Source: an uncultured Methylobacter sp.
GTDB taxonomy: Bacteria > Pseudomonadota > Gammaproteobacteria > Methylococcales > Methylomonadaceae
Assembly: GCA_903831545.1 (NCBI GenBank)
Contig: CAIKYI010000669.1
Location: forward strand, 1 to 7,252
Length of the DNA stretch: 7,252 nt
Reading direction: 5' to 3'
The position numbers were made by a program, and so were the translations under genes. Positions 1 through 6,900 of the stretch are shown piece after piece (within the stretch, counting starts at the first letter, position 1; each line of letters begins with the position of its first letter). A model generated the notes under the pieces. It was not told where the DNA came from, did no database searches, and saw only the letters and a program-made list of their open reading frames with translations.

Positions 1-1627
1 AAGTATGGAACTCGTTTGCCAACTCGCGTAGATATTGAATCAGTTGATGCGGTTCATACTGTAAAGCTGCACGTTCCAGCATTTCTGGGTAACGCGTCAA
101 GGTGCCCAGCAGATTGGTTTCGTGTTCTTCGATTAACAGCGTCAGGTTTTCCATTCCAAGATGTAAATTCCGTTCCAGACCCTTTTCATCCAACTGACGT
201 AATACGCTGCAGACTCTGGCGTAAGCATACTGCACATAAAATACCGGGTTTTCGTTGGATTTGGAGGTGGCAAGTTTCAGGTCAAAATCCATGTGTTGCT
301 CTGACCTGCGCATGACATAAAAGAAACGCGCGGCATCCTTGCCAACTTCATTGCGCAACTGTCTCAGGGTAACAAATTCGCCGGAACGGGTCGACATTTG
401 TACTTTTTCTTCGCCGCGAAACAGTGAGGCAAACTGCACCAGTAGCACTTTTAACTTGGATTCATCGGCGCCCAACGCAGTCATGGCCGCTCTGACCCTG
501 GGAATATAACCGTGGTGATCCGCGCCCCAAATGTCGATAATCTGATCAAAACCGCGATCCAGTTTATTCATGTGATAAGCAATATCCGACGCAAAATAGG
601 TAGACTGGCCATTCTCACGCACCACTACCCGATCTTTTTCGTCGCCCAATTTTGCGCAGGCAAACCAGGTTGCGCCATCTTGCTCATAAAGATGGCCTGC
701 CTCACGTAAGCGATTCAAGGCTTTTTCTACCGAACCGTCATCCATTAACTGACGCTCTGAAAACCATTCCTGATAGGAGACGCCAAATTCTCCTAAATCG
801 ATCTTGATATCTTCCAGAATGGTGTTTAAACCCATTTGGAAAAAGTCCTGATATAAGGACGCACCCAGCAATGTTTTGGCGCGGGCTATCAGGGCATCAA
901 TATGCGTTTCTTTATCTCCGCCTTCGGTTTCATCGGGCGGAATGTCTTCTAACACCAACTCTACAGGTCGACGATATTCATTATTTGCATTTTTATGTAT
1001 ATCAGAGGCAATCTCGCGGACATAATCGCCTTTATATCCATTGCAGGGAAAGCGTAGAACTTCACCACAATCTTCAAGGTATCTCAGCCAGATACTGGTG
1101 GCGAGGATATCCATCTGTCGGCCTGCATCATTTACATAATATTCTCTATGCACGTCAAAGCCGACGGCTTGCAATAAATCGGCAACCGCAGAACCGTAGG
1201 CGGCGCCTCGGCCATGACCGACATGCAACGGCCCGGTAGGATTGGCGGAAACAAATTCCACCTGAACTTTTTTACCGGCGCCGACCTTGCTCAAGCCAAA
1301 GTCTCGCCCCAGGTCGTGAATCTGATTAATAATTTTGAATTGGGCGGCAGGATCAATAAAGAAATTAATAAAACCGGGACCGGCCAGCTCAGTTTTAATA
1401 ATTGCAGGATCTTGAGGCAAAGCGGCAATCAGCTTTTCTGCCAGCTGGCGCGGGTTTGAATTTGCCGGTTTTGCCAGCATCAAAGCCAGATTTGATGCGA
1501 AGTCGCCATGCTGTGCATCGCGGGTACGCTCAATGCTAATATTCGGGGTAATTTCCTGAGCGAGAATACCGTCTGCTTTAAGAGTTTCGACGGCTTGCAG
1601 GATAAGTTCCTCTATCTTTTTTTTCAT
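1..1627 (-). CDS. argS: Arginyl-tRNA synthetase (ArgRS), C-terminus cut by window edge
   Basis: Class I aminoacyl-tRNA synthetase that charges tRNA-Arg with arginine using ATP in the cytoplasm; an essential translation enzyme. I translated the minus strand from the ATG at 1627-1625 and it stays open for 542 codons to the left edge. Visible parts: an N-terminal tRNA-recognition domain (about residues 1-85), the class I signature [14 protein letters not shown] (128-141, HIGH motif as HVGH 135-138), [10 protein letters not shown] (163-172), [11 protein letters not shown] (367-377), the KMSKS-loop equivalent [10 protein letters not shown] (409-418), and the start of the DALR anticodon-binding domain (from about 463, VQYAYARV). 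E. coli ArgRS is 577 residues, so roughly 35-45 are missing past position 1. The start MKKKIEEL fits the family N-terminus, although the upstream GTGAAG is only a weak ribosome site. The KMSKS loop begins with Gln rather than Lys; a degenerate KMSKS is common in ArgRS. The gene lies 418 bp downstream of a kinase on the same strand and probably has its own promoter. Confidence 0.97.
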   Translation of the reverse strand, partial: MKKKIEELILQAVETLKADGILAQEITPNISIERTRDAQHGDFASNLALMLAKPANSNPRQLAEKLIAALPQDPAIIKTELAGPGFINFFIDPAAQFKIINQIHDLGRDFGLSKVGAGKKVQVEFVSANPTGPLHVGHGRGAAYGSAVADLLQAVGFDVHREYYVNDAGRQMDILATSIWLRYLEDCGEVLRFPCNGYKGDYVREIASDIHKNANNEYRRPVELVLEDIPPDETEGGDKETHIDALIARAKTLLGASLYQDFFQMGLNTILEDIKIDLGEFGVSYQEWFSERQLMDDGSVEKALNRLREAGHLYEQDGATWFACAKLGDEKDRVVVRENGQSTYFASDIAYHMNKLDRGFDQIIDIWGADHHGYIPRVRAAMTALGADESKLKVLLVQFASLFRGEEKVQMSTRSGEFVTLRQLRNEVGKDAARFFYVMRRSEQHMDFDLKLATSKSNENPVFYVQYAYARVCSVLRQLDEKGLERNLHLGMENLTLLIEEHETNLLGTLTRYPEMLERAALQYEPHQLIQYLRELANEFHT

Positions 1628-1667
1628 TGCTTCACTGCGTTAGGTTGGATCAACTAAATAGCCGTGC

Positions 1668-1698
1668 ATTATCCATTAAAATCATTCTATTATCCATT
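1668..1698 (-). repeat. Decamer direct repeat AATGGATAAT, two copies
   Basis: The 10-mer AATGGATAAT (minus strand) occurs at 1689-1698 and 1668-1677. The copies are identical and their starts are 21 bp apart, i.e. two turns of B-DNA on the same face. They overlap and follow the proposed argS -10 box. This could be a tandem operator, two alternative -10 boxes, or chance in A+T-rich DNA. Confidence 0.5.
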
Positions 1699-1716
1699 CA
1701 AACAACATCAAGTTAA
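1689..1716 (-). promoter_or_regulatory. Candidate sigma-70 promoter for argS
   Basis: Read on the minus strand, a -35-like TTAACT (complement of 1711-1716; 4 of 6 to consensus) stands 16 bp before a -10-like GATAAT (complement of 1689-1694; 5 of 6). Transcription would start near 1682, giving a leader of about 55 nt before the argS ATG. The GATAAT is part of a repeated decamer, AATGGATAAT, whose second copy lies just downstream (1668-1677). This is a pattern match by eye, not a demonstrated promoter. Confidence 0.35.
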
Positions 1717-1767
1717 CAGTTCTGCCAGTTAATGAAATTGAATTAGCGGGATAGTATGGACTTAGCG

Positions 1768-1815
1768 CCCCTCTTTGAAAAAAACGGGTAAGGGACAATT
1801 TTATTAGATTAATCT
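1768..1815. repeat. Possible degenerate interspersed repeat (CCCCTCTTTGAAAAA type)
   Basis: The tract begins CCCCTCTTTGAAAAA, continues with ACGGGTAAGGGACA and ends in ATTTTATTAGATTAATCT, which contains the perfect palindrome AGATTAATCT (1806-1815). It resembles, from memory, a family of intergenic repeats in some bacteria whose core is a CCCCTCTTTG/CAAAGAGGGG hairpin followed by GGGG and an ATTTTATT tail. Here the right half of the hairpin is eroded (ACGGG in place of GAGGG), so it would be a decayed copy. I could not compare it with other copies. Confidence 0.25.
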
Positions 1816-1817
1816 CT

Positions 1818-1867
1818 GGCCGCGCCTCGCTTGTTATAGGTGACCTACCAGGTGTGAGAGGCGGGCC
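1818..1867. repeat. GC-rich inverted repeat (10-bp stem, one bulge)
   Basis: GGCC (1818-1821), a bulged G at 1822 and CGCCTC (1823-1828) pair perfectly with GAGGCG (1858-1863) and GGCC (1864-1867). Nine of ten pairs are G-C. The 29-nt loop contains smaller alternatives, TAGG-TGA-CCTA (1837-1847) and ACCT-ACC-AGGT (1843-1853). No T-run follows on either strand within a few bases, so it does not look like an intrinsic terminator. Confidence 0.55.
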
Positions 1868-1887
1868 AAAAGTTGTAACCTCTTGGC
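1865..1887. repeat. Inverted repeat GCCAAAAG / CTCTTGGC
   Basis: GCCAAAAG (1865-1872) and CTCTTGGC (1880-1887) form seven pairs around one A-C mismatch with a 7-nt loop. Bases 1865-1867 also belong to the right arm of the stronger hairpin at 1818-1867, so as RNA the two foldings would compete. Confidence 0.4.
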
Positions 1888-1899
1888 GATGTCCACCGG

Positions 1900-1948
1900 A
1901 CGGATTTAATCTGATTGTTAAAAACCTGGCCTGCACTTTTAAATCCGT
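1900..1948. repeat. Perfect 10-bp inverted repeat ACGGATTTAA / TTAAATCCGT
   Basis: ACGGATTTAA (1900-1909) and TTAAATCCGT (1939-1948) are exact reverse complements separated by 29 bp. No T-tract follows, so termination is unlikely. It could be an end pair of a small decayed element, a protein-binding site or part of a structured RNA. Confidence 0.5.
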
Positions 1949-2022
1949 GACTATCGGCTTAAGTCATAACATCGGCGCGCCATTGTTCTCGATAATGAAT
2001 AGTTACCCAATAAGGTTTATCG

Positions 2023-2040
2023 AAAACTCCGCAACAGAGT
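2023..2040 (-). terminator. Weak terminator-like hairpin after the kinase gene
   Basis: Five nucleotides past the kinase stop, the minus strand reads ACTCTG-TTG-CGGAGT followed by TTT. The stem has six pairs including one G-T and a 3-nt loop. The short stem and short T-run make it a poor intrinsic terminator, so some read-through toward argS is possible. Confidence 0.35.
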
Positions 2041-2045
2041 ATTTA

Positions 2046-2945
2046 TTATTCGCCTGCCAAAGCCGCCAAGAACTCGGCAACAGATTGAGGACGATTTTGA
2101 GGGTGTAATGCCATCGCCCAATCGATAGCTTTTAACAGATATTCAGGATATTTTCGTTTAAACGCCTTGACTGCAGGAACCAAAGTATCCTGTTTTACTC
2201 TGTCCTGCGCCGGAACGGGTGGTTTATTTTCCATACAGGTACGCATACTGGCTCCCACGGCATAAATATCTGTCCATGGGCCAAGCTGGGCACTTAAATT
2301 ATGCTGCTCTATCGGCGAATAGCCTTTAGTCAGAATCTTGCTTTGTTTGCCAAGATGCGATTTTGGAAAACTCTGAATAGCGCCAAAATCCAGCAACAAT
2401 GCGTCATTGCCAGGCCGAACCAGAATATTGGAGGGCTTGATATCAAGATGAACAAACTGTTGACTATGAATATGCCCAAGTCCTGCCAGCAAAGATTTAA
2501 ACAATGTCAACAACAACTCTTCTGATACAGGCAGTATTTTATCGCTTAACAGTTTGTTTAAAGTAACGCCATAGTCATACGTCATTACCATGTAAACCGT
2601 AGAATTTGCTTTAAAAAAACCGATAACCTCGACAATATTGGGATGTTTTAACTTTGATAAAACCTTGGCTTCCTCAAAAAAAAGCACTCTCCCTCGCTTG
2701 AAAAAAGCCTCCGCTTCTTCACTGTTCGCCACGACCTGATTGTTCCAGGTTCGGTGGGCAAACTTTCTGGGCAGATATTCCTTAATCGCAACCTGAATCT
2801 GATCCGCTCTTTGCCTGGCCAGATACACCGAACTAAAGCCACCGTGCGCCAATTCCCGCTCAATGACATACTGGTCTATAATGGTGCCGGTTTGCAGGTA
2901 GTTCCATTGTTTGGGATAAGTCTGCGGATCGTAGTATTCAGGCAT
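2046..2945 (-). CDS. Hanks-type serine/threonine protein kinase, soluble, single domain
   Basis: A 299-residue protein that is almost entirely kinase domain, predicted to phosphorylate Ser/Thr on unknown protein substrates in the cytoplasm; there is no signal peptide or membrane segment. Motifs in order: nucleotide loop ELAHGGFSSVY (31-41), catalytic lysine VAIKEYLP (K55), helix-C glutamate EEAKVLSKLKHPNIV (probably E92), catalytic loop HLDIKPSN (166-173, D168, K170, N173), metal-binding DFG (186-188), SPIE in place of APE (210-213), WTDIYAVG (D226, G231) and the terminal NRP arginine R285. All catalytic residues are present, so it should be active. The glycine loop is unusual: Ala33 and Ser38 occupy two of the three usual Gly positions. 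The ATG at 2945 is the only reasonable start, as the next Met is at residue 120, although no strong Shine-Dalgarno is visible. It is divergent from yicC across 51 bp; no cognate PP2C phosphatase is in view. Confidence 0.93.
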   Translation of the reverse strand: MPEYYDPQTYPKQWNYLQTGTIIDQYVIERELAHGGFSSVYLARQRADQIQVAIKEYLPRKFAHRTWNNQVVANSEEAEAFFKRGRVLFFEEAKVLSKLKHPNIVEVIGFFKANSTVYMVMTYDYGVTLNKLLSDKILPVSEELLLTLFKSLLAGLGHIHSQQFVHLDIKPSNILVRPGNDALLLDFGAIQSFPKSHLGKQSKILTKGYSPIEQHNLSAQLGPWTDIYAVGASMRTCMENKPPVPAQDRVKQDTLVPAVKAFKRKYPEYLLKAIDWAMALHPQNRPQSVAEFLAALAGE

Positions 2946-2975
2946 TGTCTTGTATGTTTGTACTAAAACCCGTCA

Positions 2976-2981
2976 ATTATA
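2976..2981 (-). promoter_or_regulatory. Candidate -10 box for the kinase gene
   Basis: The minus strand reads a perfect TATAAT (complement of 2976-2981) about 30 bp before the kinase ATG. At 17-bp spacing the -35 would be TTAATC (complement of 2999-3004), a poor match lying over the yicC start codon. If real, RNA polymerase at this site would overlap yicC translation-initiation DNA, so the two divergent genes would probably interfere with each other. Confidence 0.3.
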
Positions 2982-2985
2982 GGTT

Positions 2986-2993
2986 AAAGGTGA
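2986..2993 (+). promoter_or_regulatory. Ribosome binding site of yicC
   Basis: AAAGGTGA stands just before the ATG at 2997. It is the clearest Shine-Dalgarno in the left half of the window and supports this start, which also gives the conserved YicC beginning MIKSMTAF. Confidence 0.7.
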
Positions 2994-2996
2994 AAA

Positions 2997-3863
2997 ATGA
3001 TTAAAAGCATGACCGCATTTGCCGGCAATGAGATAGAAATAGGCGACTTAACCTTAAGCTGTGAATTGCGCTCAGTCAATCATCGTTACTGCGATATTAG
3101 CTTAAGATTGCCGGATCGTCTTCGTTTTGTTGAAGCCGAACTGCGCACAGCCATAGCCGCCAAAATCAATCGAGGCAAGATTGACCTTTCATTGAGTTAT
3201 AAAAAACAGGCTAAAAGCGGCCCCAATTTCAGCATTAATATGGATGCGGTAGCCTCATTACTTGACACCGCCAATACCATCGAACAGCAAATGCAAGGCT
3301 GCCTGTCCTTTTCGGCGCTTGATGTACTGGCGTTTCCAGGCATACAGCAGGAACCGGATATTGACAAAGCCGAACTCACTAAAGGCATAATTACCCTGGC
3401 CAATCAAACATTGACGCAACTGCTGGAAGCCCGGGAAAGAGAAGGCACTCAACTTAAGCTGTTGATCGAAGAGCGTTGTGCAAAAATGCTGGGCTTTGTC
3501 GTTTTAGCCGGCAAGCGCATGCCGGAAGTGCTGCTATTAATTCGAAACAAACTGACAGAACGTATTACCGAGCTGGTTGCGCAACCCGACTTTGACCGTC
3601 TGGAACAGGAACTGGTTCTTCTGACTCAAAAGCTGGACATAACCGAAGAACTCGACAGACTGGAAACCCATATCACTGAAGTATTGCGGGTTCTTAAACA
3701 AAAAGAACCGGTTGGCAGGCGTCTGGATTTTTTAATGCAGGAATTAAACCGCGAAGCCAATACCCTGGGTTCTAAATCAACTGATAAGGAAATGACCCAA
3801 ATAGCCATCGAGCTTAAAGTGCTAATCGAGCAAATACGCGAACAAATACAAAATATAGAGTAA
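2997..3863 (+). CDS. yicC: YicC/YloC family endoribonuclease
   Basis: Full-length member (288 residues; E. coli YicC is 287) of the YicC family of cytoplasmic endoribonucleases. E. coli YicC has been linked to cleavage of the small RNA RyhB and to RNA turnover; the substrate here is unknown. The N-terminal domain shows the family signature MIKSMTAFAG (1-10), LRSVNHRY (24-31) and INRGKIDL (57-64). The C-terminal DUF1732 part shows LDITEELDRL (213-222) and GRRLDFLMQELNREANTLGSK (240-260), the block I regard as diagnostic. The start is supported by AAAGGTGA. No frameshift or missing block is seen. It diverges from a Ser/Thr kinase and is followed after 95 bp by a GGDEF-EAL gene on the same strand. 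The gmk, rpoZ and rph neighbours common in other proteobacteria are absent from the window. No terminator hairpin is evident after the stop, so read-through into the next gene is possible. Confidence 0.95.
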   Translation: MIKSMTAFAGNEIEIGDLTLSCELRSVNHRYCDISLRLPDRLRFVEAELRTAIAAKINRGKIDLSLSYKKQAKSGPNFSINMDAVASLLDTANTIEQQMQGCLSFSALDVLAFPGIQQEPDIDKAELTKGIITLANQTLTQLLEAREREGTQLKLLIEERCAKMLGFVVLAGKRMPEVLLLIRNKLTERITELVAQPDFDRLEQELVLLTQKLDITEELDRLETHITEVLRVLKQKEPVGRRLDFLMQELNREANTLGSKSTDKEMTQIAIELKVLIEQIREQIQNIE

Positions 3864-3882
3864 TGTTTTTTGCTCTTAATTT

Positions 3883-3899
3883 GTTAATGTTAATGTTAA
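3883..3899 (+). repeat. Tandem hexamer repeat (GTTAAT)x2 + GTTAA
   Basis: Three adjacent copies of GTTAA(T), the last one truncated, lie between yicC and the GGDEF-EAL gene. They fall in the likely -35 zone of the downstream promoter and could be a regulator-binding array or simple slippage. Confidence 0.6.
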
Positions 3900-3900
3900 G

Positions 3901-3929
3901 CACCTGATATTTTTGCTAAACTGCAGGTG
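3901..3929 (+). promoter_or_regulatory. Inverted repeat CACCTG/CAGGTG around a possible extended -10
   Basis: CACCTG (3901-3906) and CAGGTG (3924-3929) are exact reverse complements 17 bp apart. Between and over them lies TTGCTAAACT, which reads as an extended -10 (TGn followed by TAAACT, 3917-3922). No T-tract follows the right arm, so an operator or leader hairpin is more likely than a terminator. The promoter assignment is weak. Confidence 0.3.
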
Positions 3930-3944
3930 AATAACATAAGTAAA

Positions 3945-3950
3945 CAGGAA
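3945..3950 (+). promoter_or_regulatory. Ribosome binding site of the GGDEF-EAL gene
   Basis: CAGGAA ends 8 nt before the ATG at 3959, a normal spacing. An earlier ATG at 3951 is out of frame and only one base from this site, so 3959 is the preferred start. Confidence 0.65.
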
Positions 3951-3958
3951 ATGCCACA

Positions 3959-6900
3959 ATGACTTCAGCCAACAATATTTCCCGCTTTTCTCGTAGTTTA
4001 TGGCTGACTGTGGGTGGTTTTGTGGTGTTTTCTGTTTTCTTTGTCATTTATGTGGATTCTGAAAAAAAGATTGATCGCGCCAATAACATACGCTTTCAGT
4101 CAAACCTGTTGATTGATGAGCTACGGCACACCTCTGATGAACTTACCGATATGGCGCGCAGCTATGTGATCACCGGCAACCCTCTTTTTAAACAACATTT
4201 TCAGGAAATCCTCGACATTCGCGACGGCAAGAAATCTCGTCCTGTCAATTACAATTATGTTTACTGGAACCTGGTGCTCGCTGAAGACCAGCGCCCCCAG
4301 CCCGATAGCTGGCAGAAGATTGCGTTGCTGGATCTTATTCGACAAGCCGGATTTACCGAACCTGAGCTTTCCAATCTAACACAAGCCAAAGCCAATTCAG
4401 ATGCGCTTACCCTGATCGAATACGCCGCGATGGACCTGGTCGAATCTACGGCTATTCCTACCGAAGCCATCCGCCTGAAAGCCAGCCAAATACTCACCGA
4501 TTCCCGCTATAATCAAGAGAAAGCAGCCATCATGCAACCCATCATCCAGAGCTATCAAATGATGGGGGACCGAACCCTGGAAGCTGTCCACTCCGCTGAA
4601 AAAACGGCCAGACTTTTGCGCATAGTGTTTGTCTTATCCGGCTTTTTACTATTATCGTTACTTTGGCGCGCCTACCGGATCTTACATGTCACACTGGGGG
4701 CTTCTGTAGACGAATTACAGCACTGTATAGTTGGCCTGGGTCATGGCGACTTTTCTTCCGTCATTCCGGTTACCCCGGGGTTGGAAAATAGCGTTTTAGG
4801 CTGGCTGTCAGAAACACAAAGCAGTCTTGCCAAGAGTGATGCCCTGCGAATAGCTGCTGAAACTAAAAATCTTCGTGTTACCCGACTTTACGCAGCCTTG
4901 AGCCAGTGTAATCAAGCCATCGTGCGAAGTAACAATGAAGCCGAACTGTTTTCACATATTTGCCATGATGCGGTCACTTTTGGCGGAATGAAAATGGCCT
5001 GGATAGGCTTGCTGGATGGCGACAGCAAAAAGCTTAAGCCGGTTTCAGCTTACGGCAGCGGCACCGAATATCTTGAAGGGCTTGTAATATCCAGTGATAA
5101 ACATGAAACCTCTGGCCAAGGACCAACCGGAAAAGCATTGCGTGAAAATCATCCTTTTTGGTGCCAGGATTTTCAGCATGACCCGGTCACCGCCCCCTGG
5201 CACGAGCGAGGAAAAGCCTTTGGCTGGGCCGCTTCAGCCGCACTACCTTTAGCTAGAAACGATGTGGTGGTGGGCGTTCTTACCTTATATTCTTCGGAGG
5301 TTAACGCCTTTGATCATGCTATTCGTAACCTTCTGATTGAAATGGTTATGGACATTAACTACGCACTAAATAACTTCGAAAGTGAAGCGCAGCGCAGGCA
5401 CGCTGAAAACTTACTCGAAGAATCCCACAAGCTACTCAAGACTATCATCGATATAGCGCCTATGCGTATCTTTTGGAAAGATCAGAACTTGTGCTATCTG
5501 GGCTGTAACCCCGCCTTTGCCGAGGATGCCGGAGTGCCTGATTCTCAAACTGTGATTGGTAAAAATGACTTCCAGTTAGCGTGGAAAGATCAGGCAAAAC
5601 TTTATCAGGCCGATGATAAACAGGTCATGGATTCCGGCGTGGCCAAGCTTTTCTTTGAAGAGATCCAGTCTAAGGCTGATGGCACTTCCATTTGGCTTCG
5701 GACCTCTAAAGTACCTCTACGTAATCAGGCCAACGAAACTATCGGTTTATTGGGACTTTATGAAGATATAACCGAACATAAACTCGCTGAAGAGCGTATT
5801 CATTATTTGGCAAATTTTGACCCGCTGACTGGCTTGCCTAACCGCTCTCAACTTAACGATCACCTAAATTATGCCCTCAGTTTAGCCAAACGTAGTAACG
5901 GACACCTGGCATTGATGTTCCTTGATCTTGATCATTTTAAGGATATCAATGACACACTCGGCCATAGTGTCGGCGATATTGTATTGATTGAATTGGCCAA
6001 ACGCTTGCGTTTTGGTTTACGTGACGAAGACACTGTGACCCGCCTGGGCGGGGATGAATTTATTTTGTTATTGCCCGGCGTTAATGCCCTTGGAGCAGTC
6101 AATGTGGCCGAGAAGCTCTTGGCTGAAATTGCAAAAAGCTACCAGATTGAACATTATGATTTAACCCTGACCGCATCTATCGGCATTGCTCTTTATCCTG
6201 AAGATGGCGAGGATCTGGAAACTCTATCCAAGAGCGCCGATACGGCCATGTATCGAGCCAAACAGGAAGGCCGTCAATGCTATCGATTCTTTACCCCGGA
6301 AATGCAAGCACAGTCAGAGCGTAATCTGCAATTGGTAAATGCATTACGTCACGCACTTGATCATCAGCAATTATATTTACATTATCAGCCTCAAGTATCC
6401 CTGCAAGACAGTCGCATCATTGGTGCCGAGGCTTTGCTGCGCTGGCAACATCCTGAACTCGGAGCGGTGTCACCGGCAGAATTTATACCCATTGCGGAAT
6501 CCAGCGGACTTATCCTGCCGATTGGCGAATGGGTTTTAAGGCATGCGGTGCGCCAGGCGAAAGCCTGGATTGATCAGGATTTTGCTCCAATGCTGATGGC
6601 CGTAAATCTGTCAGCCGTGCAGTTTCGTCATCCTGACCTGCCCGAATTAATCACACGAATACTCAGAGAAGAAGGTTTACCTCCCGAGTATCTGGAGTTG
6701 GAATTGACCGAAGGTGAGGCGATGCACAACCCGGAAGCCGCAATTGCGTTGATGAATAGACTTCACGACCGGGGCATACGCATGTCGATCGATGATTTTG
6801 GTACCGGCTATTCCTCTCTAAGTTATCTGAAAAAATTCAAGATCTATAAACTCAAGATCGATCAATCTTTTGTGCGTGACATCATTTCCAATCCTGAAGA

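Larger units (their letters stand above)
1628..2045. other. 418-bp intergenic region without a credible gene, rich in inverted repeats
   Basis: This gap separates argS from the kinase. Two overlapping 84-codon open frames exist on opposite strands, but neither has family-like motifs, a good ribosome site or a plausible composition, so I do not call them. What it does hold: a probable argS promoter with a repeated decamer (near 1668-1716), a CCCCTCTTTGAAAAA tract followed by a perfect 10-bp palindrome AGATTAATCT (1806-1815), three inverted repeats between 1818 and 1948, an 8-bp palindrome GGCGCGCC (1974-1981), and a weak terminator-like hairpin just past the kinase stop. The density of structure suggests either a non-coding RNA or the decayed remains of a short mobile repeat; the sequence alone does not decide. 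Confidence 0.6.

Noticed and set aside
871..1239. 122-codon plus-strand open frame
   Set aside because: It lies wholly antisense to argS, whose protein motifs are unmistakable; the translated text is rich in Arg/His/Tyr as expected of a shadow frame.
1818..1900. Remnant of a group II intron suggested by GGTGTGAGAGGCGGGCC and CCGGACGG text
   Set aside because: The resemblance is only a few short words; no reverse-transcriptase coding sequence, domain V or intron ends could be found nearby.
1682..1936. 84-codon minus-strand frame in the argS-kinase gap
   Set aside because: It covers the proposed promoter and several hairpins, has no recognisable motif, and is contradicted by a similar frame on the other strand.
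1974..1981. GGCGCGCC palindrome as a regulatory site
   Set aside because: The same octamer also occurs inside the GGDEF-EAL coding sequence near 4666, and an isolated 8-bp palindrome is weak evidence.
1854..2108. 84-codon plus-strand frame in the same gap
   Set aside because: It runs into the 3' end of the kinase gene on the opposite strand and has no family features or clear ribosome site.
6339..6539. 66-codon plus-strand frame inside the EAL-encoding part
   Set aside because: Shadow frame of a well-supported coding sequence.
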